This document shows positions 45,673-55,265 of a stretch of DNA of 64,000 nucleotides, piece by piece (position 1 is the first letter of the stretch; each line of letters starts with the position of its first letter). The translations under genes were made by a program, and so were the position numbers. Under the pieces are notes generated by a model, which saw only the letters and a program-made list of their open reading frames with translations, did no database searches and was not told the DNA's origin. The stretch is from Akkermansia muciniphila (lineage in GTDB: Bacteria; Verrucomicrobiota; Verrucomicrobiia; Verrucomicrobiales; Akkermansiaceae). The DNA is taken from contig NZ_CP114598.1 of assembly GCF_030848305.1 (NCBI RefSeq), positions 372,001 through 436,000 on the forward strand. Direction: 5' to 3'.

Positions 45673-46641
45673 ATGCTCTCCGTCAGGAACCTCAGCGCCT
45701 CCTTCCACACCAGGGCCGGCATTGTCCGGGCGGTAAGGAATGTGTCCTTTGATGTAGCTCCGGGGGAAACGCTTGGCATCGTGGGTGAATCCGGATCCGG
45801 AAAATCCGTCACCTGCTACTCCATGATGGGGCTCATTCCGATGCCTCCGGGCCGCATTGAAAGCGGTTCCGCCATGCTGGACGGCACGGATCTGCTCCGT
45901 TGCACGGAAAAGGAACTCCGCGCCATCCGCGGCAAACGCATTTCCATGATCTTCCAGGACCCCATGACCTCCCTCAACCCGTACCTGACCATCGGGGAGC
46001 AAGTGGCGGAACCCCTTATCATTCACGAAGGGGCCGGCAAAAAAGAAGCGCGGGCACGCGCGCTGGAACAGCTTGCCCTGGCAGGCATACCGGATGCGGA
46101 ACAGCGCATGGACGCATACCCCCACCAATTCTCCGGCGGCATGCGCCAGCGCGTCATGATTGCCATGGCCCTCATCACCAGGCCGGAAATACTCATCGCG
46201 GATGAACCCACCACCGCCCTTGACGTCACTGTCCAGAAGCAGGTGCTGGATCTCATCAGAAAACTTCAGCAGGACATGGGCACCTCCGTCATCCTCATCA
46301 CGCATGACCTCGGCGTGGTGCGCCAATACGCGGACCGCATCAACGTCATGTATGCAGGCCGCATTGTGGAAAGCGCCCCGGCGGAAGAACTTCTGGAACA
46401 TCCCCGGCATGCCTACACCAGAGCCCTGATGAAATCTATTCCCGGACTGCATGCGAAAGGCGCACCCCTCTATACCATTCCCGGACTGCCACCCAACATG
46501 ACTCAGGAGCCCTGCGGATGCAGCTTCCGCCCCAGAAACACCCTCGGAAACCCGGCGCTCTGCCTCACGGACCGGGAACCGGAGCTGGTGGAAATATCCC
46601 CGGGGCACTCAGTCCAGAACTGTCCGGGCTGTCTGGCTTAG
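45673..46641 (+). CDS. OppD/DppD-type peptide ABC transporter ATPase
   Basis: 322 residues. Walker [18 protein letters not shown]-loop [17 protein letters not shown], signature [15 protein letters not shown], Walker [14 protein letters not shown] and H-loop THDLGVV. The oligopeptide-specific C-terminal region ends with Cys residues (PCGCSFRPR, then CLTD and NCPGCLA) that match the small Fe-S-like Cys cluster of Dpp/Opp ATPases. Permease and binding-protein genes are absent on either side. Starts 18 bases after der. Confidence 0.88.
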   Translation: MLSVRNLSASFHTRAGIVRAVRNVSFDVAPGETLGIVGESGSGKSVTCYSMMGLIPMPPGRIESGSAMLDGTDLLRCTEKELRAIRGKRISMIFQDPMTSLNPYLTIGEQVAEPLIIHEGAGKKEARARALEQLALAGIPDAEQRMDAYPHQFSGGMRQRVMIAMALITRPEILIADEPTTALDVTVQKQVLDLIRKLQQDMGTSVILITHDLGVVRQYADRINVMYAGRIVESAPAEELLEHPRHAYTRALMKSIPGLHAKGAPLYTIPGLPPNMTQEPCGCSFRPRNTLGNPALCLTDREPELVEISPGHSVQNCPGCLA

Positions 46642-46690
46642 TTTCCTTTCCTGTTTGCTCGCAGATAATGCTGCGCACAGGAAAATCCTT

Positions 46691-47326
46691 TTAACTGAAT
46701 TGATTTCCGCACAATTCTTCCAGAATGCCGTAAAAACGGCCCACGTGCACTCCATCCACCAGCACATGGTTCGCCTGAATGGCTACGGGCATCATCATCC
46801 TGCCGGAAGCATCCGCCTCCATCTTCCCCCAATGAATGAGGGGAAAGTATTGATCCCGGAACACCCTGTAGGCGCTGGCCACCTGTGTGAATGAAATCCA
46901 CGGCAAACAACTGAATACGGCAATATCCGCCCTGTGGCACGGATTCGCCTGGGCGGGAGCAAGTTTGGCCGCCTGGACAAGAGGAACGGCATGTTCCAGG
47001 AAATCAGCCAGCTCCATTCGGTATTCCACTAAAATCTGAGTGAATTCTCCATCCGCTGCCAGCACCGGAACTAGGGCATTCACGGACTCATACTCCCACA
47101 CCTCCCCTTCTTCCACCCGCTGGCGCAGCTGGGGCACCCTGTTCAACGCCTTCAACAGCACAAACAGGCACAGAATGAAAAAGGAAATCCCCTCCTGTTT
47201 CGCATAACGGTACAGGGCATCCACCCGGACCGGAGACGTAATGGAAAACGAAGGGCAGTCAAACGTCCGGAAATACTCATAATGGGACCTTCGAGGCCAG
47301 GAAGCGATTTCTATTTTCTTTTTCAT
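46691..47326 (-). CDS. Chloramphenicol acetyltransferase-like protein
   Basis: 211 residues of the CAT fold. FFILCLFVLLKALNRVPQLR matches the CAT core helix, and the catalytic His is in QANHVLVDGVHVGRFY (family HHxxxDG.H...F). CPWISFTQVASA-like LPWISFTQVASA matches the substrate loop. Whether it modifies chloramphenicol or another CoA-dependent substrate cannot be read; many chromosomal CAT-like proteins have unknown substrates and no resistance role. No neighbour suggests horizontal transfer. Confidence 0.8.
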   Translation of the reverse strand: MKKKIEIASWPRRSHYEYFRTFDCPSFSITSPVRVDALYRYAKQEGISFFILCLFVLLKALNRVPQLRQRVEEGEVWEYESVNALVPVLAADGEFTQILVEYRMELADFLEHAVPLVQAAKLAPAQANPCHRADIAVFSCLPWISFTQVASAYRVFRDQYFPLIHWGKMEADASGRMMMPVAIQANHVLVDGVHVGRFYGILEELCGNQFS

Positions 47327-47539
47327 GCACTTATTTTCTATTCAGGGAAGGCTTCCCCGTACACGTTTTCGCGTTGTTGCTCCGGCAGCAAAAAAACAGG
47401 ACAGAAGCAGTCAAAGCAACAATATTCCCCGCCTCTCCCGGAAATTCCAGCCCGGCTGTTCCCAGCGCCAACGCATTGATTAATGCCTTTATTTATCCAA
47501 TCATCAACTATGTTGCAATAAAGAACATCCTGAATGCTT

Positions 47540-50365
47540 CTACCCCTCGCGAACGGAAAGCAAATCCGTCACGGACGCATGCTTCATGCGCCACGCAGGC
47601 AGAAGACACGCCAGTGAGGAGAGGACAAACACCAGAAGCACAGCACAGGCCAGATGCGCCCAGGGCATCGTAACAGGAGGAGTAACGATGCCGAAGTGGT
47701 AACCGTATTCCAGAATCTGAATGGAGCACCAGGCGCCAAGCACTCCCAGCGCAAGACTCATGACAACGGCGCACAGGGAAACCATCAGCGTCTCCGCCCA
47801 GAGCATCCGCATCACCATGCCGCCCGGCACGCCCACCGCACGCATCAATCCGAATTCCCGGCGGCGGGACTGAACGGACGCCAGCACGGTATTGAGCACG
47901 GCCAGAACGGCGATCACCATGATGATGATAGGAAGCTTGCTCATTGTAAAAATCACATCATCCCCGCGGCTGGTAACACTCCCCCCCAGGCTTTCCCTGG
48001 TCAGGGCTTTCACCAGAGGCCTGGCTCCTTCCCCTCCGTTCTCCTGCTGCCTCACCTTCATCAGGGCATATTCTCCCAGGTCGTTCTGAAGTTCCACGTT
48101 GCTAATCCCCGGAGCGGTATCCCCCCAGATGAACTGGAATCCCTGATGCGCGTATTCCTCTTTGAGCCAGCGTTCATCGGCAATCGCCAAAGCAGCGACA
48201 AAGCCTCCCCGGCGGACGCGCATTCCGCTGGTTTTGGTCAACCAGTGCCAGCCGGGGAAGGAAACTACTCCCGCCACTTTCCAGGGTTCTCCCCGCACGG
48301 CGGCCCCCCTGCCCCGGCCGCGAATACCGGAAGGAGACTCATTTCCGGGACGGCGTTCCCGGGAAGACGGATTAACCAGCATCAAGTCATCCCCGACCTT
48401 CAACCCCACCGCCCGCGCGAACGTGTCCGGAATCAGGAGAGAACGGGTGGATTCCAGCATAGCATAAGCCTCCTGCGGATTTCCGGAAACAAACACGGGG
48501 TTGAACAGCGGATGGCTCCCCCCGGTCATCTCCTCCACGGGAATGCCGGCCAACACGATGGAACGGTTGCGCATCCCGGAAAAACCGGGGGTCTTCATCT
48601 GTGCCGGAGCAATATCCGGTTCATCCACGTAGATGGGATACATTCGGGAATTCCGCAGGCTGGGGCGCGTCATCAGCTCCGGAACGTCCGCGGATTTGAA
48701 CTCCGTATGCAGGAAAGAAACCAGGGTTCCGGGCGTCGACGTATCAGGAGAAAAGGGAACCAGCATGGAATAGCCCCATGTCTGCACCCCCACAAAAAGA
48801 GACAGGCCCACAGACATGGATACGGCAGTTCCCACGGAACGGCTGAGGTTGCGGCTGAGCTGCATGTTCAGGAAAGAATGCGGAACGCGCAGCAGAAATC
48901 CGGTAATCCATGCCCCGGCCCACTCCGTCACGCGCACGAAGGAGGGGGCCAGAAACAGCGCACCGGCTACCAGGCCGGGGTAACCCAGCCAGAAAAATAT
49001 CCATTTGCGCGTTTCTGCCTCCAGACCCGGCAACAGCAGGGCCGCAGGCTGAAGACATACGCATGCGAGACCCGCCGCGACAGACCACACAGGAACACGG
49101 CTCACCTTCCCGATGAATCCGGAGGAAGGAACGGCCGCTTCCAGCGGAGACTGGCGGGAAGCGCGCCACGCAGGAATGATGGAAGCCAGCAAGGCCCCGC
49201 CCACAGCGCATACGGCGGCGGTTAATACGGTGGACCAGGCCATCACGGGGGCAGAAGCAGAGCCTTCCTCCAGCAGGTACACCAGGAAAAAACCGGCGCC
49301 CAGCCCTCCCAGCAATGCCGGAATGCACAGAAAAATCCCCTCTCCTGCAATCAGCAAAGCAATTTGCATGCGCCCCAGCCCCAGAGCGCGCATCAGGGCC
49401 AGCCTGCGGGCACGTTCGCTGACGCCGATGCTCAACGTCGTAAAAATGATGAAAATGCAGGAGAACAGGACAAGCCAGACGGACATTTCCGCGCTATCCT
49501 TCTGTGAACGGACGGAACGGTCGCTGGAAAGCCGCCGGATGATGGAATCCGTATCCGCCACCGCAGCGGCGGCCTGGACCAGCTCCTGCCGGAAACTTTC
49601 CGCAAATTCCTTTTTGTCCACTCCTTCCTTGAGCTGAACGTAAATCAAATTAGGGACAAAAGGCTGTCCCGTAATTTTCTCGCATACCTTCACGGGCACA
49701 AAAAGGGAGGAGAAAGCCGGGCCGGACATGCCGCCCGGCCCCATGATGACGCCGGGAGTGGCCTTGGCCTGCTTGACGATGCCCACAATCTTGACGTCGT
49801 ACACATGCGTTCCCACGCGCACGTTCATGACGGTTCCCACTCCCGCGCTGAAATATTTGGCGCTTCCGCTGCCCAGCACCCCCTCCATGGCTGAGGAGGA
49901 AGCCATATCCGGCCAAACTCCCTCCTTCAATTCATAAGGGCACTCCACAGCATGGTTTCCCACCAGGATGGGGCTCTGGGGAGGAATTCCCATGCGGTCG
50001 CGCGTCTGCTCGTCAAAGCTGCCCCGCTCATTTCCGCAGCCGATTTGGAGGCGCGGCACCTGGCACGCGGTGTTCACCGTTTCCACAAGGGGAGAGGCGG
50101 CCAGACGGGCGGGCAGCTCCTGGTCACGGAACTGCGGGTACTGTCCGGGAGGAAGGGGCCCTTTGGGAGGCTCCGGCACCAGGCAGAGGTCATAATTCCC
50201 CATATAGGCCTCCGCATCATTATCAAACTCCCTGACCAGCGTATCATAGCTCCCCATCATCCATACAATGAGGCTGACGGAGACAAGGATGGCGAACACG
50301 CTGACAGCCATCCGGCCGGGGCTGGCAAGCAAATCTCTCCAAATCAGTTTGACCAGCAACCTCAT
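47540..50365 (-). CDS. Large FtsX-type ABC permease (YbbP-like)
   Basis: 941 residues: N-terminal helix (VSVFAILVSVSLIVWMMGSY), a periplasmic part with MacB-like fold, FtsX block (LVLFSCIFIIFTTLSIGVSE, RARRLALMRALGLGRMQIAL), two middle helices and a second periplasmic part, then a second FtsX block (IIIMVIAVLAVLNTVLASVQ, RRREFGLMRAVGVPGGMVMR). The 8-10-helix double-FtsX plan fits YbbP-like permeases. ATG overlaps the ATPase stop by four bases. Substrate unknown; neighbour is a TonB-dependent receptor. Confidence 0.85.
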   Translation of the reverse strand: MRLLVKLIWRDLLASPGRMAVSVFAILVSVSLIVWMMGSYDTLVREFDNDAEAYMGNYDLCLVPEPPKGPLPPGQYPQFRDQELPARLAASPLVETVNTACQVPRLQIGCGNERGSFDEQTRDRMGIPPQSPILVGNHAVECPYELKEGVWPDMASSSAMEGVLGSGSAKYFSAGVGTVMNVRVGTHVYDVKIVGIVKQAKATPGVIMGPGGMSGPAFSSLFVPVKVCEKITGQPFVPNLIYVQLKEGVDKKEFAESFRQELVQAAAAVADTDSIIRRLSSDRSVRSQKDSAEMSVWLVLFSCIFIIFTTLSIGVSERARRLALMRALGLGRMQIALLIAGEGIFLCIPALLGGLGAGFFLVYLLEEGSASAPVMAWSTVLTAAVCAVGGALLASIIPAWRASRQSPLEAAVPSSGFIGKVSRVPVWSVAAGLACVCLQPAALLLPGLEAETRKWIFFWLGYPGLVAGALFLAPSFVRVTEWAGAWITGFLLRVPHSFLNMQLSRNLSRSVGTAVSMSVGLSLFVGVQTWGYSMLVPFSPDTSTPGTLVSFLHTEFKSADVPELMTRPSLRNSRMYPIYVDEPDIAPAQMKTPGFSGMRNRSIVLAGIPVEEMTGGSHPLFNPVFVSGNPQEAYAMLESTRSLLIPDTFARAVGLKVGDDLMLVNPSSRERRPGNESPSGIRGRGRGAAVRGEPWKVAGVVSFPGWHWLTKTSGMRVRRGGFVAALAIADERWLKEEYAHQGFQFIWGDTAPGISNVELQNDLGEYALMKVRQQENGGEGARPLVKALTRESLGGSVTSRGDDVIFTMSKLPIIIMVIAVLAVLNTVLASVQSRRREFGLMRAVGVPGGMVMRMLWAETLMVSLCAVVMSLALGVLGAWCSIQILEYGYHFGIVTPPVTMPWAHLACAVLLVFVLSSLACLLPAWRMKHASVTDLLSVREG

Positions 50366-51108
50366 AAGGCATCATTCAGTGTACGTTCATAGAAGGAGGA
50401 CAATTCCGCAGGACCGGCAAATTCCGCTGTGGACCTGTCGTCCACAATGCTGCCGTCCTTGAGCACGATTACACGATCCGCCCACATGGCTACGTCCGGC
50501 GCATGCGTCACCAGGACAAAAGCACAACCTTGCGCACGATGCAAATCCCGGAACAAATCACCCATAAGACGGGTATTTTCAGAATCCAGGTTGCCCGTAG
50601 GCTCATCCGCCAGCACCAGAGCGGGACCGGAGACCAACGCACGGGCAATCGCCACACGCTGCTGCTCCCCGCCGCTGAGCGTATCCGGCATGGCATGCCG
50701 ACGGTGAGACAGCCCAACCTTCTCAATCATGGCGTCCAGGGCGGAAGGAATCACCTTCCTGCCTCCCGCCAGGGACGGCAACAGAATGTTTTCCTCCACG
50801 TTCAAGGTGCCCACCAGGTTAAACATCTGGAAAATGAACCCTACACGGTCCCGCCGGTACACCGTCAGGGAGGCATCCGACATGGAACCGAGATCCATCC
50901 CATCCACCGTCACCGTGCCGGAATCCGGAGCCAGCAGCCCTCCCAGCACGTTCAGCAGAGTACTTTTTCCGGATCCGCTTGCGCCCATCACGGCAACGAA
51001 CTCTCCCCGGTTCACGGTAAGGCTGATATCTTTCAGCACAGTTATATTCCCGGAACCGGATTTGAAACCGCGCTTGAGATGGCTGACGGAAATGACGGGG
51101 GAACTCAT
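50362..51108 (-). CDS. LolD/MacB/YbbA-type ABC ATPase
   Basis: 248 residues. Walker [19 protein letters not shown]-loop [17 protein letters not shown], signature [15 protein letters not shown], Walker [16 protein letters not shown] and H-loop VTHAPDVA; the GNLDS stretch is typical of this subgroup. Partner of the large permease with which it overlaps. Starts 15 bases after the TonB-dependent receptor, so the three form one unit. Confidence 0.93.
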   Translation of the reverse strand: MSSPVISVSHLKRGFKSGSGNITVLKDISLTVNRGEFVAVMGASGSGKSTLLNVLGGLLAPDSGTVTVDGMDLGSMSDASLTVYRRDRVGFIFQMFNLVGTLNVEENILLPSLAGGRKVIPSALDAMIEKVGLSHRRHAMPDTLSGGEQQRVAIARALVSGPALVLADEPTGNLDSENTRLMGDLFRDLHRAQGCAFVLVTHAPDVAMWADRVIVLKDGSIVDDRSTAEFAGPAELSSFYERTLNDAL

Positions 51109-51123
51109 GGCGGAAACGCAAGG

Positions 51124-53346
51124 TTAAAACGTGGTCTTCAGGCCTACTTCAAACGTGCGCGGCTCTCCCACCGTGCACTGCACGGCATGGCGGGTGGACT
51201 GCACGTACTTTTTATCGAAGATATTATACACAGCCAGCCTCAGCGTGGCATCTTTCAGCCATTTGGATTCCGGCAGGGGGATTTCCACCGTAAAGTCGAA
51301 TACGCTATAGGAGGGGATGGTGTAGTTGTCCGCAATTTTTGCGCCTCGGAACGTAGCGTAGTAGGAATCCTTGCAGCGGTAGCCCAGGCCCAGCACCGTA
51401 CCGTTCAGCAATCCTCCGTCAATGCGGTACTTCTGCCAGAGGGCCAGAGCATTCGGAGCAATCGTGGGATACACTTCCCCGGTGGTCCGGTTCTTGGTGC
51501 GGGTGTAGGTGTAGGAAAGATAGGAACTCCAATTCCTGGTTATTTCCCCGTTCAGGGAAAGTTCCACGCCTTCCGCCCTCTTGGAGCCGTCCGAATAGTA
51601 CCGGTTGGTATATCCGTCTATGGCGACAGGCGTATTATTCTGGATGATGTCAAACCAGGAAGCGGAAAACCACACCTTATCAACCGGGCTGACCCGGAAA
51701 CCGAATTCCATCTGGTCCGTACGCCAGGAATCGGTCAATTCCTTCCCGTTTTCATCCAGATACCCGAAGTTGGGGGCGGACGTACGGGCTGCGTTGGCGA
51801 ACAATGCTACGCGTTCGCCGAACATGCGGGTAATTCCGAAGCGGGGGCTCCACGCAAACGCATAATTATTGTCCAGGCTGAAATGAGCGTCACCGCGCAC
51901 GCCGGCCAGAAAACGCCACTGTCCATAGCTGAGAACATCCTGCAGCAGAAAGCCCGCCCTCTGCACCACGGTATCCGTCGCATTAGCGCCGGAATAATCG
52001 CGTCCTGCCGGGAAAAAAGGAGGAGGATTGTACAGGGGAAAATAGCCGTTCGTGTTCGCGGTAGCATTAGTCACCAGGCTGGAACCGTCCCCATAAACGC
52101 TGCTGCCCGTGTAAGAAATGCCCATCAGGGCTTCATGCTTCACCTGCCCGGTCTTAAATTCCGCCAGTGCGTTGGAATAAAAATTCCAGTTGATATTCCA
52201 CTCGTCGCTCCAGGCGGCTTCATATTTGGCCTTTCCGGAAGCAATCATCTGGTTGTAATAATCCGCCGTGCTGGTTCCTCTCCCTGCGGAAGAGGAAATG
52301 CCCCAGACATTATAATCCACGTCGCTGTACCCAATACCGCCGCCAATGCGGATCGTCCATATCTTTTCCAGCTTGCGTTCGAAATCCAGCATCGCCAGCA
52401 GGGATTTGGAATTGAGTCTTCCGCTCGGAGAACCGTACCAGGCGTCATACGGCCCCACAAAATGGCCGCCCAGCACAGGAATGCCCATCGTCGTCGGGGA
52501 ATTCTGATACTGGAAACTGGTCGTCAGCACCGTCTTGGTGCGGGAATCATGCTGCCAGCGGAAAATGGGGGAGACCGTGTACTTCTGGCCTCCGTTGGCG
52601 CCGTTGCTCAGCCAGAACGGGCGTTCATACTCGGCGGCTACCACCGTGCGCAGGGCAAATCCATTCGTTTCATCCCCCCTGTACCGGGTATCGTCAATCG
52701 TTGCGCGGTATTTCTGCCCGTGGTGGGAAAGGCGGGCGTAGGCCGTCAACTCCGTCCGTTCCAGGAAATCAGGCTCCTTCAGAATCAGGTTGATGGAACC
52801 GCCGGCGCCGTATGCCCCAAGCGTACTGGTCTGGCCGCCGGAAATGGAACCGATGGGGCCTTTGACAATCTCAATATTTTCTATCAGGGACGTATCCATG
52901 CCGTACCCCATGCCCCGCGGAAGAGGCATGTTGCCGAGCTGGACATCACTGCCGGCAAAGCCGCGGATCGTGTACTGGTCCGCCGTACGGGATAAAAGCA
53001 TGTCTCCGCCCGTATTGACGGAAGAATCCATACGCAGCGCTTCCACCAGGGAATCGGACCCTTTGGAATCCATCAGATCCCTCGTAATGACGTTTACCGT
53101 TTGCGGAACTTCCTCCGTCTTCATATTCGTAAGAGTGGCGGAACTGACCGTTTCCGCCCGCAGGGACCTGGAACGGATGGTCATCACGCGTTCCGGCATT
53201 TCCTGCACGCCTTCCTCTGCTGCGGCAGGCTGTGTCTCGGCATAGGCAGACTGTCCGAGAACAAGCAGGCTGCCAATGGCGGCGGCACGGTGCAAGCCGC
53301 GCCCCTGGCGGCAATGGCGGGGGATATTCATGTTGGAAAAACGCAT
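51124..53346 (-). CDS. TonB-dependent siderophore-type receptor
   Basis: 740 residues. Signal peptide ([17 protein letters not shown]), plug domain ([72 protein letters not shown]) and a 22-strand barrel ending in F ([11 protein letters not shown]). The plug is closest to FhuA/FhuE-type siderophore receptors, so ferric siderophore uptake is likely but the ligand unknown. Start ATG 53346 has no Shine-Dalgarno, but TATACT 7 bases upstream; ATG 53331 is the alternative. Energy would come from an ExbB-ExbD-TonB module such as the one at 11.5-13.4 kb. Confidence 0.9.
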   Translation of the reverse strand: MRFSNMNIPRHCRQGRGLHRAAAIGSLLVLGQSAYAETQPAAAEEGVQEMPERVMTIRSRSLRAETVSSATLTNMKTEEVPQTVNVITRDLMDSKGSDSLVEALRMDSSVNTGGDMLLSRTADQYTIRGFAGSDVQLGNMPLPRGMGYGMDTSLIENIEIVKGPIGSISGGQTSTLGAYGAGGSINLILKEPDFLERTELTAYARLSHHGQKYRATIDDTRYRGDETNGFALRTVVAAEYERPFWLSNGANGGQKYTVSPIFRWQHDSRTKTVLTTSFQYQNSPTTMGIPVLGGHFVGPYDAWYGSPSGRLNSKSLLAMLDFERKLEKIWTIRIGGGIGYSDVDYNVWGISSSAGRGTSTADYYNQMIASGKAKYEAAWSDEWNINWNFYSNALAEFKTGQVKHEALMGISYTGSSVYGDGSSLVTNATANTNGYFPLYNPPPFFPAGRDYSGANATDTVVQRAGFLLQDVLSYGQWRFLAGVRGDAHFSLDNNYAFAWSPRFGITRMFGERVALFANAARTSAPNFGYLDENGKELTDSWRTDQMEFGFRVSPVDKVWFSASWFDIIQNNTPVAIDGYTNRYYSDGSKRAEGVELSLNGEITRNWSSYLSYTYTRTKNRTTGEVYPTIAPNALALWQKYRIDGGLLNGTVLGLGYRCKDSYYATFRGAKIADNYTIPSYSVFDFTVEIPLPESKWLKDATLRLAVYNIFDKKYVQSTRHAVQCTVGEPRTFEVGLKTTF

Positions 53347-53353
53347 GGCGTCA

Positions 53354-53407
53354 AGTATAGGACGGAACAAAGGGCCGTCCATTCCCGATTGTTAACAATT
53401 TGATAAC
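53354..53407 (-). promoter_or_regulatory. Receptor promoter and upstream inverted repeat
   Basis: On the minus strand TGGACG (53381-53376), 16-base spacer and TATACT (53359-53354), seven bases to the ATG. Upstream lie the perfect palindrome ATTGTTAACAAT (53387-53398) and an imperfect one, GTTAACAATTTGATAAC (53391-53407). The AT-rich repeats recall metal-responsive operators, but do not match a textbook Fur box closely. Confidence 0.45.
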
Positions 53408-53465
53408 AGACCGTTCCTTTTCCTTCAGGCAAAAGCGTATCTGGCGGCAGAACGGCCATGCCCTT

Positions 53466-54353
53466 TCACAAGCCCAACGCCTGCGCCCGGCTCTCCGCCG
53501 CGGCCTTCAGCCATTCCCGCAATGCTTCCTTATCCCCTGCGGCCAGCCAATTCCTCACTTGCCCCAGCTGGGCCAGGGCTTCATCCAGACGCTCCAGAAC
53601 AGCAGGGGAATTTTCCGCCAGAATTTCCGCCCACATGGACGGTTCCCCCATGGAAACGCGGGTGGTGTCGCGGAAACCTCCGGCGGATACCAGCCCCAGC
53701 AGCTTCGCATCCCCTCCATCCAGGGCGCTGTGGACGCACAAGGCGGACAAAGCATGAGGTATGTGGGAAATGCGCGCTACGGAAGAATCATGATCCGCCG
53801 CTTTCATCCGGATGCAGTGGCAGCCCACACGCTCCCAGAACCGCTGGAGCAACAGCAGCACATCTTCATGCACATGCTCGTCATTCGTCAGGATGCAGGT
53901 AGCATCCCGGAAGAGCTCTCCGGAAGCATGCTCCATACCCTGCTTTTCGGAACCGGCCATAGGATGGGAGCCGATAAACGCCACGCCGGCTTTCGCCAGC
54001 ACGGACCCAACGGCCTGGTGCACACACCCCTTCACGGAACCCACATCCGTTACCAGAACTCCCGGCTTCAATAAAGGAAGCATGTCGGAAACAAGGCGGG
54101 GCATCACGCCAACCGGGGTAGCCAGCACAATCAAATCCGCCCCTTCCACCACCTCTTCCATCCGGGTGGAAGCAACATGGGCGGCTCCGGAAGAACGGGC
54201 ATATTCCAATGGTTCTTCCCTTCTGCCCCACAAACGCACATGGACATGCGGCAACTGCTTCCTGACGGCCAGCGCCAGTGACCCGCCCAGAAGGCCAGGG
54301 CCGAGAATGGCGACGGAGGAGAAGAAAAACTGCTTTCGGGAATATTCTCTCAT
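53466..54353 (-). CDS. tyrA: Prephenate dehydrogenase
   Basis: Oxidative decarboxylation of prephenate in tyrosine synthesis. NAD-binding GPGLLGGSLALAVRK near residue 15, LATPVG, VTDVGSVKG and FIGSHPMAGSEKQGMEHASG (substrate site), then HDSSVARISHIPHAL with the catalytic His region and GFRDTTRVSMGEPSMW. 295 aa, no ACT or chorismate mutase domain. Start ATG 54353 beyond the hairpin; longer in-frame starts lie within that hairpin. Stop is 120 bases before the receptor start, leaving room for its promoter. Confidence 0.93.
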   Translation of the reverse strand: MREYSRKQFFFSSVAILGPGLLGGSLALAVRKQLPHVHVRLWGRREEPLEYARSSGAAHVASTRMEEVVEGADLIVLATPVGVMPRLVSDMLPLLKPGVLVTDVGSVKGCVHQAVGSVLAKAGVAFIGSHPMAGSEKQGMEHASGELFRDATCILTNDEHVHEDVLLLLQRFWERVGCHCIRMKAADHDSSVARISHIPHALSALCVHSALDGGDAKLLGLVSAGGFRDTTRVSMGEPSMWAEILAENSPAVLERLDEALAQLGQVRNWLAAGDKEALREWLKAAAESRAQALGL

Positions 54354-54375
54354 GGACTTACAGGGGAATACATCA

Positions 54376-54407
54376 GCGCCCCGGAACATCGGCATGTTCA
54401 GGGGCGC
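54376..54407 (-). terminator. Strong hairpin between lipoprotein and tyrA
   Basis: GCGCCCCGGAACAT (54376-54389) and ATGTTCAGGGGCGC (54394-54407) pair with one mismatch over a four-base loop. No T run follows on the minus strand (TGATGTATTCCCC), so termination is uncertain; it may instead attenuate or protect RNA ends. Confidence 0.5.
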
Positions 54408-54433
54408 GGCATGATCTCGCTGCGGCGGCCGCA

Positions 54434-54979
54434 TCAGGGCACGCGGAACTTCTTAATCTCGTTGGGGAAGTTGGTGTCCCGCAACACCGTCCCGGAGGGA
54501 TACGGCTTATTGGTGCTCCTGTTCAAAATCTTGATCTTCTTGGTGCGGTCATACGGGCTGACCACCACCGTGGGATCCGCCGTAGGCCACGCCACCGGTA
54601 CGGAAGAAGAAGCGGAAGGTTCCACAGGCCTGGGGGCGGCAATGCCGGAACCGGCGGAGCCACCCACGGGATTCGGAACGACGGGAGCCGGAGGCGTGAT
54701 ATTGTTGGCCCCTCCCACCATATTGCTGATGGTCCCGGAATTAGTGCGGGCGGGGTCCGGGTTAAAACCGGAATTCTGCCCGGCCATCGGGTCCAGAGAA
54801 TTTTCACGCTGGATATCATTCAACAGGCTATCGCCCTGGGCGCCCATAGCGCCGGACGGATAGACATTTTCCGTAGGATAAATGCCGATGGGACGTTCAT
54901 TCACGCGCTCCGTTTCACAGGAAGGCAGAAGAATCGCACCTGCGGCCAGCAACACGCCTATCGTCGGGGAAGTATTCAT
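54434..54979 (-). CDS. Small lipoprotein, function unknown
   Basis: 181 residues, lipobox LLPSC after MNTSPTIGVLLAAGAI. Mature part is low-complexity, rich in Pro, Gly, Ser, Asn (PAPVVPNPVGGSAGSG), and ends with a compact KIKILNRSTNKPYPSGTVLR stretch that may be a small folded domain. No homologue recognised. Start set by the signal peptide; the frame is open to 55102 but without leader. AGAG precedes the ATG. Confidence 0.7.
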   Translation of the reverse strand: MNTSPTIGVLLAAGAILLPSCETERVNERPIGIYPTENVYPSGAMGAQGDSLLNDIQRENSLDPMAGQNSGFNPDPARTNSGTISNMVGGANNITPPAPVVPNPVGGSAGSGIAAPRPVEPSASSSVPVAWPTADPTVVVSPYDRTKKIKILNRSTNKPYPSGTVLRDTNFPNEIKKFRVP

Positions 54980-55250
54980 ATAATCTCTCTTCGGGTGATA
55001 GCTTTCTGCCAGCATCCTACGGCCCCGCAACCTCATGTCAACCATAAAGCCTGTTTGCCGAACCTCTTCATGACAAGGAATCTCCGGCTTCCGCTCCCGC
55101 ACGCGGGCAAAGCTGCCCGGACATGCCGCGCCAGCCTCCGGGCCATCCCCTGCCCGCCCCTTTCAAAAAACCGGAAAAAACGGTTCCCCCTCCTCCCGGG
55201 AACGCGCCTGTACGGGAACAGATTATCCTTCCCTACACCCCATGATCTGC

Positions 55251-55256
55251 TACAAT
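55251..55256 (+). promoter_or_regulatory. -10 element TACAAT before the MFS-acyltransferase
   Basis: TACAAT ends 9 bases before ATG 55266; no Shine-Dalgarno and no clear -35. The stretch 55000-55250 holds no recognised gene. Confidence 0.4.
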
Positions 55257-55265
55257 CCGCCCCAC

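Noticed and set aside
46691-47326. CAT-like gene as an acquired antibiotic resistance determinant
   Set aside because: Base composition and context look native, with no mobile element nearby; substrate is unknown, so I keep it as an acetyltransferase-like protein only.
50503-52995. An 830-codon plus-strand frame across the ABC ATPase and TonB receptor
   Set aside because: Antisense of two well-supported genes; His/Arg/Gln-rich with no domain.
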